Below are positions 1 through 8,602 of a DNA stretch of 64,000 nucleotides, piece by piece. Numbering within the stretch: the stretch's first letter is position 1; each line of letters begins with the position of its first letter. The DNA comes from Devosia soli. Lineage in GTDB: Bacteria; Pseudomonadota; Alphaproteobacteria; Rhizobiales; Devosiaceae. The stretch spans positions 1-64,000 of the forward strand of contig NZ_LAJG01000001.1 in assembly GCF_000970455.1 (NCBI RefSeq), in the 5' to 3' direction. The position numbers were made by a program, and so were the translations under genes. The notes under the pieces are model-generated. The model made no database searches and was not told the origin of the DNA. It was given only the letters and a program-made list of their open reading frames with translations.

Positions 1-92
1 GACCCGATCCCATCCCGAACTCGACCGTCAAATCCCTCCGCGCCAATGGTACTAAGTCTCAAGACTTGGGAGAGTAGGTCACTGCAAGGTCT
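1..92 (+). rRNA. rrf: 5S ribosomal RNA, 3' part (5' end outside window)
   Basis: The first about 92 bases carry the conserved 5S features GATCCCATCCCGAACTC and CGCCAATGGTACT, and end in GGAGAGTAGGTCACTGC. About the first 25 to 30 bases of the gene lie before the window. The sequence matches the alphaproteobacterial type, with a few differences from the usual form (for example CTCGACCGTCAAATCCCTCCGCG). An intrinsic terminator follows, so this is the end of an rRNA operon on the plus strand. The exact 3' end is uncertain by a few bases. Confidence 0.93.
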
Positions 93-129
93 GCCAAAAA
101 CACATCACCTCTTTACAAAACCAAACCTA

Positions 130-159
130 AAAGCCTCCGCACATAAGCGGAGGCTTTTT
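130..159 (+). terminator. Rho-independent terminator of the rRNA operon
   Basis: An 11-bp perfect stem (AAAGCCTCCGC pairing with GCGGAGGCTTT) with a 6-nt loop ACATAA runs into a T5 tract. It lies about 40 bases after the 5S RNA end, as expected for an rRNA operon terminator. Confidence 0.92.
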
Positions 160-210
160 GCGTTCCAACGGTCAAACGGGACAAGTCGACGGCTGGGGAC
201 GGGGAACAAG

Positions 211-714
211 ATGGAAACGGACTTCTTTGCCGACTGCAGCAAATGCTTTGCGCTCTGCTGCACCGCCCTTGCATTCGATCGCGGCAGCCAGTTTGCACAT
301 GACAAGGCCGCCGGGCAGCCATGCCACCACCTCGCCAGCGACTTCCGGTGCACCATTCACGCCAAACGCGAGGAACTGGGTTACGATGGCTGCGAAGAAT
401 TCGACTGTCTAGGCGCAGGGCAGCGGGCATCGGCGGCGTTTGCCGGGGAAAACTGGCGGCGCGACCCCAGTGTGGCGCGACGTCTTTATGCAAGTTTTTC
501 CATGCTGCTGCGGCTTCAGGAGATGCGCCGGGCGTTCGTCACGGCCGCCGATCTCGAAATCGATGCCGCGCTGCACAAGGAGCGCCTATCTCTCTTGGCG
601 TCGCTATCAGCCCAGGCCGATACCTATTCTGAGGAGAATGCCGCCGCGGTCGACCAGACTCTCAAGGACTGCCGTGCTTTCCTTCGCCGTCTCCGCACCG
701 CGCTTGCCGCCTAA
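211..714 (+). CDS. Cysteine-rich N-terminal domain protein of unknown function (167 aa)
   Basis: The N-terminal about 75 residues hold a spaced cysteine set: DCSKCFALCC, then GQPCHHL, FRCTIH and GCEEFDCLGAGQ. I know this arrangement from the N-terminal domain that precedes pentapeptide repeats in some bacterial proteins. It resembles a metal-binding or YkgJ-like cysteine domain. No pentapeptide repeats follow here. The C-terminal about 90 residues are helical and charged (RLQEMRRAF, then DQTLKDCRAFLRRL). I chose the ATG at 211 because the cysteine motif starts right after it and a GGGGA stretch precedes it. A longer in-frame reading from 46 would run through the terminator. The gene sits alone between the rRNA operon and the convergent purine operon. 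The biochemical role is unknown. Confidence 0.78.
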   Translation: METDFFADCSKCFALCCTALAFDRGSQFAHDKAAGQPCHHLASDFRCTIHAKREELGYDGCEEFDCLGAGQRASAAFAGENWRRDPSVARRLYASFSMLLRLQEMRRAFVTAADLEIDAALHKERLSLLASLSAQADTYSEENAAAVDQTLKDCRAFLRRLRTALAA

Positions 715-724
715 TTTCCTGTCT

Positions 725-2605
725 TCACCAGACGATCGGATGGGTCTGGCCGTTGGAAACATTGACAAATCCTTCCGGCGCCAAAGGCGACGGAGCGACA
801 AGCACCCATCGCCATGGCGAGCAGGTCAATGTTGCAAAGGCCAGTCTTTCTGGAAATCCGGGCCACCATCGGGGCGAAAATGTCGGCTCATACATCCACT
901 CTATCGTTTCGCCCTGACGATAGAGTTCGAGCATTTCCCGATCGAGTTCGGGCGCGGCACGATTGGTCATGAGGCCGCCGATCTCATAGCGAACCGTCGC
1001 TAACACTTTGCCGCCGCTGACCAAGGCCCACCCGCCCTGGATTTCGGTCAGTGTATTGACCGCCAAGGCCATGGCGTCGTCGGATGACCCGACAACCCAG
1101 ATATTGTGTTTGTCGTGCCCCATAGAGCAGGCGAGTGCCGTATCTGGCGTCTTTGGCCCGGTTCCTAGCCAAAACATCTTCGCGGTTCGGCCTTCGCCCG
1201 AAAATCGGTCGACGATGGCAAATTTCGTAATGTTCTGGTCGCTGTCGCGCTGCACCAGGCCATCCACCACTGAGAGTTTGCTGGTGATGAAATCGTCATG
1301 CCAATGGAAGGGGCGCAGGAGCGCGGCATTGACCTTTTCACGGCCAGCCGGCGCAGCAATCGCAAAATCGGACGGCGTCAGTTGGCGCTGAATATTGACC
1401 GATGACGTCGCCCATATCGGCCAGGCAATCTTCGGAACTTCGGCGATATAGGTCCGGCCGGCCGAAATCTGCTTCCCGTCCGCCCAGACTTCCGCGATCC
1501 CGAGCGTCTTTTCATCGTCAAGAAGAACGAGATCGGCAAAGCGCCCCGGCGCTATGGCGCCGACCCAAGGCGTCAGCCGCATATGGCGGGCTGGATTGAT
1601 CGTGACGAGTTGCACGGCGATTTCGAGCGGCAGTCCGGCTTCCATCGCGAGGCGGACATTGTGGTCCGTAGCACCAAGCTTCATGGTGTCGGAAGCGCTG
1701 CGATCATCTGTGCAAAGGGCAAAATTGGACCAATCGTCCTGCCCTTCGGCGATCAGACCGCTGATGATTTCCTTGAGCGAATGCGGGCGGAGTTCCATGA
1801 ACAGCCCACGGCGCAGCTTGTCTGCGACTTCCTGTGGCGTCCAGGCCTCATGGTCCGACGCCATGCCAGCTCCGGCAAAGGCGTTGATGTCGTCGATTGC
1901 CCGCATGCCGGCAGCATGTCCTTCAACGACGCCACGCTGTGCGAACGTCGCTTCGATCATGCCCCAGAGTCTGTCATGCGACGGGTTCTCGGGATTCCAG
2001 ACTGCCGGCCAGTCCATGACCTCATCGAGTCCCGCCACGGTGAGGTTGTCGCGCAGGAATTCGGTCTGTTCGGCATAGCCGAAATGCCCGCCACCCCATT
2101 CATAAGCCGTTGGCGGAACCGCGGAACCGGGGAGTGGGAAGATCTTTGCCGGCGAGCCGGCACGTCGCGCGGTCAGCCAGAATTCGAGGTTTCTCGAGCC
2201 GTTGACATTGGAGAATTCGTGGCTCGCTTCGCAGGTCCACGTGCAGCCATGCGGCAGGACCAGCGCTGCCTCCCATTCCGGGGTCAGATGGCTCGACTCG
2301 ATATGCTTATGCACTTCGCCGAATCCGGGAAGAGCGCTCAAATGCCGGCGGTCGACCCGCTCCCCGACTTCGCCGGGAAATTGACCGGTTGGCCCAACCC
2401 AGGCAATGCGGCGCCCCGAGATCACGACCTCCTGGTCCTCGTGCCATTTGCGGCCATAGCTGTCAAATAGCCTACCGACGCGGACCGCGCGGTCAGCGGG
2501 CCTTTTGCCCAAGGCGACGAGCGCGAGGTGCTTGCGGATCGCTACCTCGTCCTTGGCGTTGACGATCAGGTCTTCGGGCAAAAGGTCGTTCACGCGCGCG
2601 TCCAA
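725..2605 (-). CDS. Adenine deaminase-like amidohydrolase, non-canonical branch (626 aa)
   Basis: This belongs to the adenine deaminase family (COG1001 type) of cytoplasmic binuclear-metal amidohydrolases, which convert adenine to hypoxanthine. Visible family motifs are GFGEVHKHIESSHLTP (metal HxH), TCEASHEFSNVNG, VVEGHAAG, ASDHEAW, CTDDRSASD and, near the C-terminus, a GHDKHNIWVVGSSD block. The usual DPHIHIES is replaced by GEVHKHIES, as in the paralogue at 13446-15308, so the two form a sub-branch whose substrate may not be adenine itself. The start shown is a TTG. A GTG 12 bases downstream is an alternative that fits the paralogue's N-terminus. It is the last gene of the minus-strand operon led by the cytidine deaminase homologue at 6144, 75 bases after the GATase-like gene. 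Confidence 0.85.
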   Translation of the reverse strand: MDARVNDLLPEDLIVNAKDEVAIRKHLALVALGKRPADRAVRVGRLFDSYGRKWHEDQEVVISGRRIAWVGPTGQFPGEVGERVDRRHLSALPGFGEVHKHIESSHLTPEWEAALVLPHGCTWTCEASHEFSNVNGSRNLEFWLTARRAGSPAKIFPLPGSAVPPTAYEWGGGHFGYAEQTEFLRDNLTVAGLDEVMDWPAVWNPENPSHDRLWGMIEATFAQRGVVEGHAAGMRAIDDINAFAGAGMASDHEAWTPQEVADKLRRGLFMELRPHSLKEIISGLIAEGQDDWSNFALCTDDRSASDTMKLGATDHNVRLAMEAGLPLEIAVQLVTINPARHMRLTPWVGAIAPGRFADLVLLDDEKTLGIAEVWADGKQISAGRTYIAEVPKIAWPIWATSSVNIQRQLTPSDFAIAAPAGREKVNAALLRPFHWHDDFITSKLSVVDGLVQRDSDQNITKFAIVDRFSGEGRTAKMFWLGTGPKTPDTALACSMGHDKHNIWVVGSSDDAMALAVNTLTEIQGGWALVSGGKVLATVRYEIGGLMTNRAAPELDREMLELYRQGETIEWMYEPTFSPRWWPGFPERLAFATLTCSPWRWVLVAPSPLAPEGFVNVSNGQTHPIVW

Positions 2606-2680
2606 TATGATGGTGCAATGGGCTCGGCGCTGTCTTGCCGTGAAACTGCACGATTGTCACGGCCTGCAGCGGTCTAAGCG

Positions 2681-3430
2681 TTACTGGCCGGCCGCCCAAT
2701 CGCAAAGTTGGGTCCAGAGCCTGTCATAGCCCGGCCATTCGACGAATGGCGGCGGCGCCCAGTGCGGCCCGCAATCGGACGCGAAAGCAACACTTCGGCC
2801 TTGGCCGAAGCTGCCCGCAACGATGAGCGGATGATCGCCGACTCGGGCGACCAGAGTGGCGTCGGGCTTAGCCGCAATGCGATTGTAGCCGAGAAGGATC
2901 GGCCACTCGTCATCAAGTCCGGCGACGATTGGGTGGTTGCCATCGGCAATCGTTGGATGAATGCCTTGGGGAGCTTCGACACGATCGTCGCCCTGTTCGA
3001 TCGAAACCGGCAGCGCTTCTTCGATCGGGGAGCCGGCATACTGCGCCTTTGCGTCAATCCCCTGGAAAGTGAGATAGCCCCCCACCATGACGAGCCCGCC
3101 GCCCTTGGCGACATAGTCGCGAATCGAGGCGAGCCGATTGGGCAGGACGCGGGACTTGGTAAAGGTCTCGGGATGAAGGAGCAACGTATTGGCGCCGATA
3201 TCTGAAAGCAGCACGACGTCATAGGCGGCAAGATCTTCCGGCGTGAAGGGAAAATCGCGCGCTGCGACATGGGATGGCTGAAAGGTGACATCCCAACCGC
3301 CTTTTTCGAGCGCAGTCTTCAGCCAGCGCACGCCTTCGGCATATTCGGTGGTGGTGAAACTGTCGAACCCCTTCTGGTGGATCGAGTGAACGGTCCAGGA
3401 TTCGCCGGCAATCAGGATGCGTTTGGTCAT
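2681..3430 (-). CDS. GATase1-like (DUF1355-type) cytoplasmic protein (249 aa)
   Basis: The fold signature is that of class-I glutamine amidotransferase-like proteins. It opens with RILIAGESWT, has DVVLLSDIGANTLLL in the middle and GGGLVMVGGYLTFQG where a nucleophile elbow would be, and closes with GRSVAFASDCGPHWAP. The elbow reads MVGGYL rather than GxCxG, so amidotransferase chemistry is doubtful. Proteins of this type often stand next to sugar and nucleoside utilisation genes with no settled role. It starts 3 bases after the stop of the LacI regulator gene, so the two are translated from one transcript. Confidence 0.78.
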   Translation of the reverse strand: MTKRILIAGESWTVHSIHQKGFDSFTTTEYAEGVRWLKTALEKGGWDVTFQPSHVAARDFPFTPEDLAAYDVVLLSDIGANTLLLHPETFTKSRVLPNRLASIRDYVAKGGGLVMVGGYLTFQGIDAKAQYAGSPIEEALPVSIEQGDDRVEAPQGIHPTIADGNHPIVAGLDDEWPILLGYNRIAAKPDATLVARVGDHPLIVAGSFGQGRSVAFASDCGPHWAPPPFVEWPGYDRLWTQLCDWAAGQ

Positions 3431-3433
3431 GGT

Positions 3434-4441
3434 CTAGCCTTGCTTGAAAGGGGGGGCGACGGATTGGCGGATCATCAACTCCACCGGTAGCCGTGTTTCG
3501 GCCGGGGGAACGTGCCCGTCGAGAAGGGAAAGTAAGTGCCGCACGGCCAGTTCGCCCATGGCCGCGACAGGCTGGCGGATTGTGGTGAGCGGCGGGTCGA
3601 CGAGCGCTGCAAACGCCATGTCGTCGAAGCCGACGAGGCTAATATCCTTGGGAATGGACAAGCCATGCTCACGCACCCCCTGCATGACGCCGATGGCAAT
3701 GTAGTCCGAACACGCGAGGATCGCCGTTGGCGGTTCGGCTGCATCGAGCAGCACATGGGTGGCAGCAGCGCCATAGTCCCGCGTATACTCGCCAAGCAGA
3801 ACCCAACCGGGTCGAATGGTCAGGCTTGCCTCACCCATGGCGCGGCTGAACCCTGCCAGGCGCTCGCCGACGCTCAGCAATCGATGCGGCCCACCGATCA
3901 GGGCGATGCTGCGATGCCCCATTTCGATCAGGTGCCGCGTCGCGCGATAGCTGCCTTCAGCATTATCGACGAAGACACGCGGAACGGTGACGCCGGCAAT
4001 ATCCTCGTCGAGAAGCACGACGTTTTCGCGCCCCGCAAGAAGACCGGCAAGCGAGCCGTCGTCGACGCGGTTCGTCGTCATGATCAGGCCATCGACGTGG
4101 CTGTCGGCCATGCGCCGGATAGCGTTGATTTCGGCATCGGCATGTCCGCCGGTCGAGGTTATGTAGACCGAGTAGCCGCTGGCATGGGCCTGTCGTTCGA
4201 CGGCGGCAGCAAGCTCTGCGAAGAATGGGTTGGCGATATCCGGTGTCACAAGGGCAATGGCTTCGGATTTGCCCGTGGACAGTCGGCGCGCCAGCAGGTT
4301 CGGGCGATAGTCGAGCTTGGCGATCGCGGCGTCGATCCGGTCACGCGTTGCCTGAGGCAGCTCGATGCGGTGATTAAGATAACGCGAGACCGCTGTTGGC
4401 GAAACGCCGGCCTCGGCCGCGACCTCACTCAGGGTCGCCAT
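3434..4441 (-). CDS. LacI-family transcriptional regulator (335 aa)
   Basis: This is a typical LacI-type repressor. The N-terminal helix-turn-helix and hinge read TLSEVAAEAGVSPTAVSRYL with IAKLDYRPNLLARRL. A periplasmic-binding-protein-like effector domain follows (VTPDIANPFFAELA, then VDGLIMTTNRVDD, LVGFDDMAFAALVDPPLTTI, RLPVELMIRQSV). The length is normal for the family. It lies inside the minus-strand salvage operon, 9 bases after creatininase. The most likely operator is the palindrome GTAAAGCGCTTTAC in the divergent promoter region at 6253-6266, which would make it a self-regulating local repressor. The inducer is probably a nucleoside or its breakdown product, which is inference from context. 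Confidence 0.93.
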   Translation of the reverse strand: MATLSEVAAEAGVSPTAVSRYLNHRIELPQATRDRIDAAIAKLDYRPNLLARRLSTGKSEAIALVTPDIANPFFAELAAAVERQAHASGYSVYITSTGGHADAEINAIRRMADSHVDGLIMTTNRVDDGSLAGLLAGRENVVLLDEDIAGVTVPRVFVDNAEGSYRATRHLIEMGHRSIALIGGPHRLLSVGERLAGFSRAMGEASLTIRPGWVLLGEYTRDYGAAATHVLLDAAEPPTAILACSDYIAIGVMQGVREHGLSIPKDISLVGFDDMAFAALVDPPLTTIRQPVAAMGELAVRHLLSLLDGHVPPAETRLPVELMIRQSVAPPFKQG

Positions 4442-4450
4442 CTGAAGGCC

Positions 4451-5197
4451 CTAGATGCCATGGCGCGCCCTCCAAGCCGCTACCAGTTTGAGGCTTTCCC
4501 CGAGGATACCGGCAATGAGAGCTTCGCCTTTGTCCCGCGTTGCCGGCCGTGGGTCACCGAAAACGCCAGAGGGATTGAAATCGCGAAACTGCATGGGTTC
4601 GCTGCCGAATGTCGGCGGAAATTGTGGGTAGGAGGGTTCGGCACGCGCTATGTCGACGCTATCGGGAGCAATGGCGAGCATGATCGCCGTCTCGACTTCG
4701 TCGGCATGATAAAATCCGGGACCCGCTGGCGCGCTCTCGCAGATATCGCCGGCAAGACGCTCGAGGCCGGGATAGTCGAGATGGCAAACCGGCAGGCCGG
4801 CGGTTGTGAGACGGCGCGCGGCGAGCAGCATCGGCTCGCGATTGCCGAAATGGCCGTTGACGATGATCAGGCCTTGCACACCCATGCGCAAAAGCTCGTG
4901 GCCGATGTCTTCGATCATGGCCTGTAGCGTGCGCGGCGAGATGGAAATGGTGCCGGGATAAGCACTTGCCGTCCATGCGTCGCCATAGGTGATCGGCGGG
5001 AGGAGAAGCGCATCGAGATCATCTGCAAGCCGTCTGCCGACGCCATGCGCCATATCGGTGTCGGTCGTCAGCGGCAGATGCGCGCCATGCTGCTCGCAGG
5101 CGCCGATGGCAAGGACCGCAAGGGCGCCCCGTTCGATGCGCTCTGCGACATCTACCCAGGGTGTCCGGGAAAAATCCGCCGCGCTCACGGGGTCCAC
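4451..5197 (-). CDS. Creatininase-family amidohydrolase (248 aa)
   Basis: This is a creatinine amidohydrolase-family metalloenzyme. Metal-ligand motifs are visible: AIGACEQHGAHLPLTTDTD (Glu, His and Asp ligands), the family signature IIVNGHFGN, and FYHADEVETAIMLAI (His and Glu). These enzymes open cyclic amides. Members beside pyrimidine or purine genes are not necessarily creatininases, so I give only the family. The GTG start at 5197 overlaps the end of the cytidine deaminase-like gene by 13 bases, which implies translational coupling. It is followed by the LacI regulator. In a nucleobase locus a cyclic amide such as an oxidised pyrimidine or purine product is a reasonable substrate guess. 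Confidence 0.86.
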   Translation of the reverse strand: MDPVSAADFSRTPWVDVAERIERGALAVLAIGACEQHGAHLPLTTDTDMAHGVGRRLADDLDALLLPPITYGDAWTASAYPGTISISPRTLQAMIEDIGHELLRMGVQGLIIVNGHFGNREPMLLAARRLTTAGLPVCHLDYPGLERLAGDICESAPAGPGFYHADEVETAIMLAIAPDSVDIARAEPSYPQFPPTFGSEPMQFRDFNPSGVFGDPRPATRDKGEALIAGILGESLKLVAAWRARHGI

Positions 5198-6144
5198 CCC
5201 AGGACGATAAGCGGGGCACCGGGCACGATGCGCGTTAGCAATTCGCGTGTGCTGACCGTGTAATCGACAGCGCCACCCCGCACCGTGCCGAGCGTCGCGC
5301 CCGTGATGTCGGCATAGTCATAGCCATGGGCGAGCAGGTCCACCATGGCGGCCTGGATTGGGTGGATGGTCGGATTAAAGGCAACGCTTTCAATGGCATG
5401 GCCCGAAACCATATTGCCGTCTCGAAGGTGCAGGAGGACGCCACCAGGGCATTTGCTATAGGGCGAATGGCTGCGCCGGCCCGCGGCGAGCAGCGTTTCC
5501 GACCAGGCCGAACTGGCGTCTTCGTCGAATCTGAGAGGGGGCCAGAGTTCGCGGCCTGGGACGGCGCCGGTTTCGCCGAGATAGTCGGGGTCGAACGGCC
5601 AGGGATAGAGCTGGGCGAGGGTCAGCGTGTGGCCGAGGGGATCGATCAGTTCGAGTCTGTCGCTAGCCGCATATTCGGCAAGGCACTGGCGGCAATGGGC
5701 GCAGGGATGGGCTTCGCCGATGGCGATGACGGAAATATTGGTGCCGCGGCTCATGGCACGGGTGAAGACAAACCCTTCTCCGTGCAGGGTAAATCCGAGA
5801 TGGGTGCCCGGAAATTCGACATTGCCGCCGAGAATGAGGTTGCCTGTTTCGGCTTCGAGGCCGACGGCGCCGACGTGAAAATTTGAGATGCTCGGCCGGG
5901 CGATTTTCTTGGCAACATCGAGCAACAAGCACATGAGATCGCGTATTGAGACAAGGGCGAATTCGGCAACAAGATCGGCTGCCAATCGGGCCGGAATGAC
6001 GCTGCCTTCGTTAGCATTCCGATACCCCTGAGCGTCGCCTAGCGCGTTTTCGATACGCGCCGCGATTGTCCGGCGCGTTTCCTCCGAGATCGCGGCGAGA
6101 CGAGCTGGAACTGTCGGGTCGGCGATGAACGGATTAGTGCTCAC
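5185..6144 (-). CDS. Cytidine deaminase-family protein, two-domain type (319 aa)
   Basis: This is a homologue of the long (E. coli Cdd-like) dimeric cytidine deaminase, which deaminates (deoxy)cytidine. The zinc site is recognisable as HGE at residues 121-123 and PCAHCRQC with Cys148 and Cys151. The usual motif is HAE, so the second position is Gly rather than Ala. The zinc ligands and the catalytic Glu are kept. Substrate-side motifs include SNFHVGAVGLEAETGN, and a C-terminal pseudo-domain with HSPYSKCPGGVLLHLRDG follows. The start is GTG at 6144. It is the first gene of the minus-strand salvage operon and diverges from the amidohydrolase operon across a 136-bp regulatory region. Confidence 0.86.
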   Translation of the reverse strand: MSTNPFIADPTVPARLAAISEETRRTIAARIENALGDAQGYRNANEGSVIPARLAADLVAEFALVSIRDLMCLLLDVAKKIARPSISNFHVGAVGLEAETGNLILGGNVEFPGTHLGFTLHGEGFVFTRAMSRGTNISVIAIGEAHPCAHCRQCLAEYAASDRLELIDPLGHTLTLAQLYPWPFDPDYLGETGAVPGRELWPPLRFDEDASSAWSETLLAAGRRSHSPYSKCPGGVLLHLRDGNMVSGHAIESVAFNPTIHPIQAAMVDLLAHGYDYADITGATLGTVRGGAVDYTVSTRELLTRIVPGAPLIVLGWTP

Positions 6145-6215
6145 AGCGCGCCTGCCGAAGATTTATGCATAAAAGCGAAGAGCTTCGCTCTTGTGCACAT
6201 CCCTAGCGATTGCAT

Positions 6216-6246
6216 TTGACAACCTTCGTGAAACCATCGTTAGATT
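6216..6246 (+). promoter_or_regulatory. Predicted sigma-70 promoter of the plus-strand salvage operon
   Basis: A perfect -35 TTGACA (6216-6221) is followed after 19 bases by TAGATT (6241-6246, four of six matches to TATAAT). The spacing is one or two bases over the optimum. The expected start site falls on the LacI-type palindrome at 6253-6266. The gene start is at 6281. Confidence 0.55.
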
Positions 6247-6251
6247 GGCTA

Positions 6252-6267
6252 TGTAAAGCGCTTTACC
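6252..6267. promoter_or_regulatory. LacI-family operator palindrome
   Basis: GTAAAGCGCTTTAC is a perfect 14-bp palindrome (6253-6266) with the central CG typical of LacI/PurR/CcpA-type operators, set in TGTAAAGCGCTTTACC. It covers the predicted start site of the plus operon and lies 108 bases upstream of the first gene of the minus operon, which encodes a LacI regulator. A bound repressor here could control both operons. Confidence 0.72.
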
Positions 6268-6280
6268 AACGATAGGTCAA

Positions 6281-7624
6281 ATGGGTTCTACGCTTCTTTG
6301 CAACGCAACGGTCCTGACTGTGGATAGCGGCAACGCTGTTTATTCGGGTGGATGGGTCAGCTTCGTTGACGGAAGGATCACCGGCGTTGGTGCAGCGGAG
6401 ACGTGTCCAAGGGGTGCCGACTTCGACCAAGTCCACGATTTGGCCGGCCATATCGTCATGCCCGGCCTCGTCAATGCGCATACCCATTCGGCCATGATAT
6501 TGTTCCGCGGCCGCTCGGAAGGGCAGAGCCTTCTCACCATGGAGGGCTGGTACAATTCCATTCGCGAGCCGGAGCTGTCGCTTGTTTCGTCGGACATCGG
6601 GCCAGCCGTGGCGCTCTCCTGCGCGGAAATGGCGCTGAGCGGTACGACGACATTTTGCGACCAATACTTTTTTGCCGAAGAGATTGCGGCGGCCGTCAAG
6701 GATGCAGGTCTTCGTGCCGTCATCGCCTATGGCATCGTGCAATTGGGCGACAAAGAGCGCGGCGAGGAAGAACTTGCCAAGGCGACCGATTTTCTGCGCC
6801 AGCAGCGCTCGGCCGATGGGCGGGTGATCCCCTGGTTCGGCCCGCATGCACCCTATGTCGATAACACGGAAGATCTGCTTCTCGCCGAAGTCGCCGTCGC
6901 CAATGAGTTCGGCGTCGGGTTGCACCTGCACATGGCGTGCGGGCCTGAAGACAATGAAGAAACCGAGCGGCGCTATGGCACGACGGCGGCAGTGGCGCTC
7001 GAAAAGCTTGGCTTCTTCAATGGCCGCATCCACGCAGCGCATTGCCTTGATCTCAGCCCTGAGGATATCGCGGTTTTCGCCCGCGCGCCGCATGCTTCCA
7101 TTTCCCACAATGCGACGGCCGGCCTTCGCTCGGGCCGCGAGGGCATCTGCCCGGTGGTCGATCTCAAGGCTGCGGGCGTCACTGTTGCTTTGGGCACCGA
7201 CAATGTCGCGGCCAACAACGGCTATGACATGATCAACGAAATGCGGGTTGCCGGTCTTGTCGCCTCTCATCGCGAGCGGACAGCGCAGCCGATCTCCAGC
7301 GCCGAGCTCGTGCGCATGGCGACCATCGAAGGCGCCAAGGCGCTGGGGCTCGCTTCCGAGATCGGCTCGCTCGAAGTGGGCAAGGCGGCCGATATCATCG
7401 CGATCGATATTTCTGGTGCAGGCTATTCCGAGACCCCTGACATCGAGACGCTGCTGGTCTATTCCGGAAGCGGACGGGATGTGCGCCATGTTTTTGTCGC
7501 CGGCGAGCAGCTGGTACAAGATCGGCAGCTCCTGCGCCGGCCCTTGTCCGAGATCAGGGCCGAGTACTCAAACACCTATAGGGATTTCTGGGACCGCGTC
7601 GCAGCGGCTCGGAAAGTGGCATAA
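6281..7624 (+). CDS. Amidohydrolase of the MTA/SAH deaminase - chlorohydrolase group (447 aa)
   Basis: This is a subtype-III amidohydrolase with a cytoplasmic mononuclear metal site. The motifs in order are MPGLVNAHTHSAM (HxH), TTTFCDQYFF, GLHLHMACGPEDNEE (metal His), RIHAAHCLDLSPEDI (metal His), SISHNATAGLRSG and VALGTDNVAANN (catalytic Asp), followed by the composite-domain strand AADIIAIDI. This set matches enzymes that deaminate adenosine-type compounds (5'-methylthioadenosine, S-adenosylhomocysteine), guanine-type bases and triazines. Given the neighbours, a purine nucleoside or base deaminase is most likely, but the substrate cannot be read from the motifs. It is first in the plus operon, and its stop overlaps the next start (TAATG). 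Confidence 0.87.
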   Translation: MGSTLLCNATVLTVDSGNAVYSGGWVSFVDGRITGVGAAETCPRGADFDQVHDLAGHIVMPGLVNAHTHSAMILFRGRSEGQSLLTMEGWYNSIREPELSLVSSDIGPAVALSCAEMALSGTTTFCDQYFFAEEIAAAVKDAGLRAVIAYGIVQLGDKERGEEELAKATDFLRQQRSADGRVIPWFGPHAPYVDNTEDLLLAEVAVANEFGVGLHLHMACGPEDNEETERRYGTTAAVALEKLGFFNGRIHAAHCLDLSPEDIAVFARAPHASISHNATAGLRSGREGICPVVDLKAAGVTVALGTDNVAANNGYDMINEMRVAGLVASHRERTAQPISSAELVRMATIEGAKALGLASEIGSLEVGKAADIIAIDISGAGYSETPDIETLLVYSGSGRDVRHVFVAGEQLVQDRQLLRRPLSEIRAEYSNTYRDFWDRVAAARKVA

Positions 7625-8577
7625 TGGCAAGAAAACTCATTCTCGATACCGATGGTGGCGTCGACGACGCGCAGGCCCTGATGATGCTGATCGCCAATGG
7701 CAAGACGCCGGACGCGATCACGACCGTTTTCGGCAATGTCGGCCTCGATGCGGCAACGCGCAACATTCTCACTGTGCTCGAAGTCGCGGGCAAAGGCTCG
7801 GTGCCGGTTCATAAGGGCGCCGATCGTCCGCTGACCCAGCCGGTCATCGATGCCAAATATATCCACGGCGAAGACGGCCTTGGCGGCGCGCCGCGACCTG
7901 CCAGAATCCCTGATGTCGCCAGCACCGACGGCGTCGGCTTTCTCATCGAGACCTTCCGCGCCGCCGCCAAGGCTGGCGAAAAGGTCGATATCCTGATGAT
8001 CGGGCCACTGACCAACTTGGCGCTTGCCCTGCGGCTCGCCCCCGAAATCGTGCCGGGCATCGGCCAGCTCACCATCATGGGCGCAACTGTCTATGGCCGC
8101 GGCAACACGACGCCCGCCGCCGAATTCAATATCTATGCCGACCCCGAAGCTGCCGCGATCGTCTTCGGCGCCGACGTCGAAACGCTTGTCGCGCCGTGGG
8201 AGCCCTGCGTCACCCATTTCATGACCGGCGACGAAGTCGATGCGCTCCTCGCTGAAATTCCCGATAGCCCGGAAAAGACTTTTTCGGCCGCGCTTGTCGA
8301 CCACGCCCGCAAGACCACTGTCGGCTATGGCGGGCCCGATCATTTCCGCTTCGTCGATCCGCTGGCCATTGCCGCGGTCATCGAGCCGGAACTCGTCACC
8401 AAGACCATTCGTGCCTCCGTCGATGTGGCGCTTGCGCCGGGGATCGCGCGCGGCATGACCGTGGTCGATCCTTCAGGCCGCCTCGGCACGCCGATGGTGA
8501 CCTTGATCGAGGAAGCAAAGGTCGATCGCCTCGTGGCGCTCTACCGCGCGTCCGTTGCCTACCGCGTCACCGCCTGA
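7624..8577 (+). CDS. Nucleoside hydrolase, inosine-uridine preferring family (317 aa)
   Basis: This cytoplasmic N-ribohydrolase splits nucleosides into base and ribose. The N-terminal calcium-binding signature appears as ILDTDGGVDDAQALMM (usually DTDPGIDDAxA), with NVGLDAATRN and VHKGADRPL for the ribose pocket, GPLTNLALAL, and GNTTPAAEFNIYADPEAA. The GG in place of PG is a small variation. The length is typical. The ATG overlaps the stop codon of the amidohydrolase by one base, and the importer's binding-protein gene starts 25 bases after it. It would act on nucleosides brought in by the BMP-type importer encoded next. Confidence 0.93.
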   Translation: MARKLILDTDGGVDDAQALMMLIANGKTPDAITTVFGNVGLDAATRNILTVLEVAGKGSVPVHKGADRPLTQPVIDAKYIHGEDGLGGAPRPARIPDVASTDGVGFLIETFRAAAKAGEKVDILMIGPLTNLALALRLAPEIVPGIGQLTIMGATVYGRGNTTPAAEFNIYADPEAAAIVFGADVETLVAPWEPCVTHFMTGDEVDALLAEIPDSPEKTFSAALVDHARKTTVGYGGPDHFRFVDPLAIAAVIEPELVTKTIRASVDVALAPGIARGMTVVDPSGRLGTPMVTLIEEAKVDRLVALYRASVAYRVTA

Positions 8578-8602
8578 CCCAAGCCTTAAGGGAGCTTCGT
8601 CA

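Noticed and set aside
725-2605. Dihydroorotase or hydantoinase
   Set aside because: The C-terminal adenine deaminase domain and TDDRSASD motif are specific to the adenine deaminase family.
6145-6280. Purine riboswitch upstream of the salvage operon
   Set aside because: The region is short and holds a promoter and LacI palindrome. No purine-aptamer pattern could be seen.
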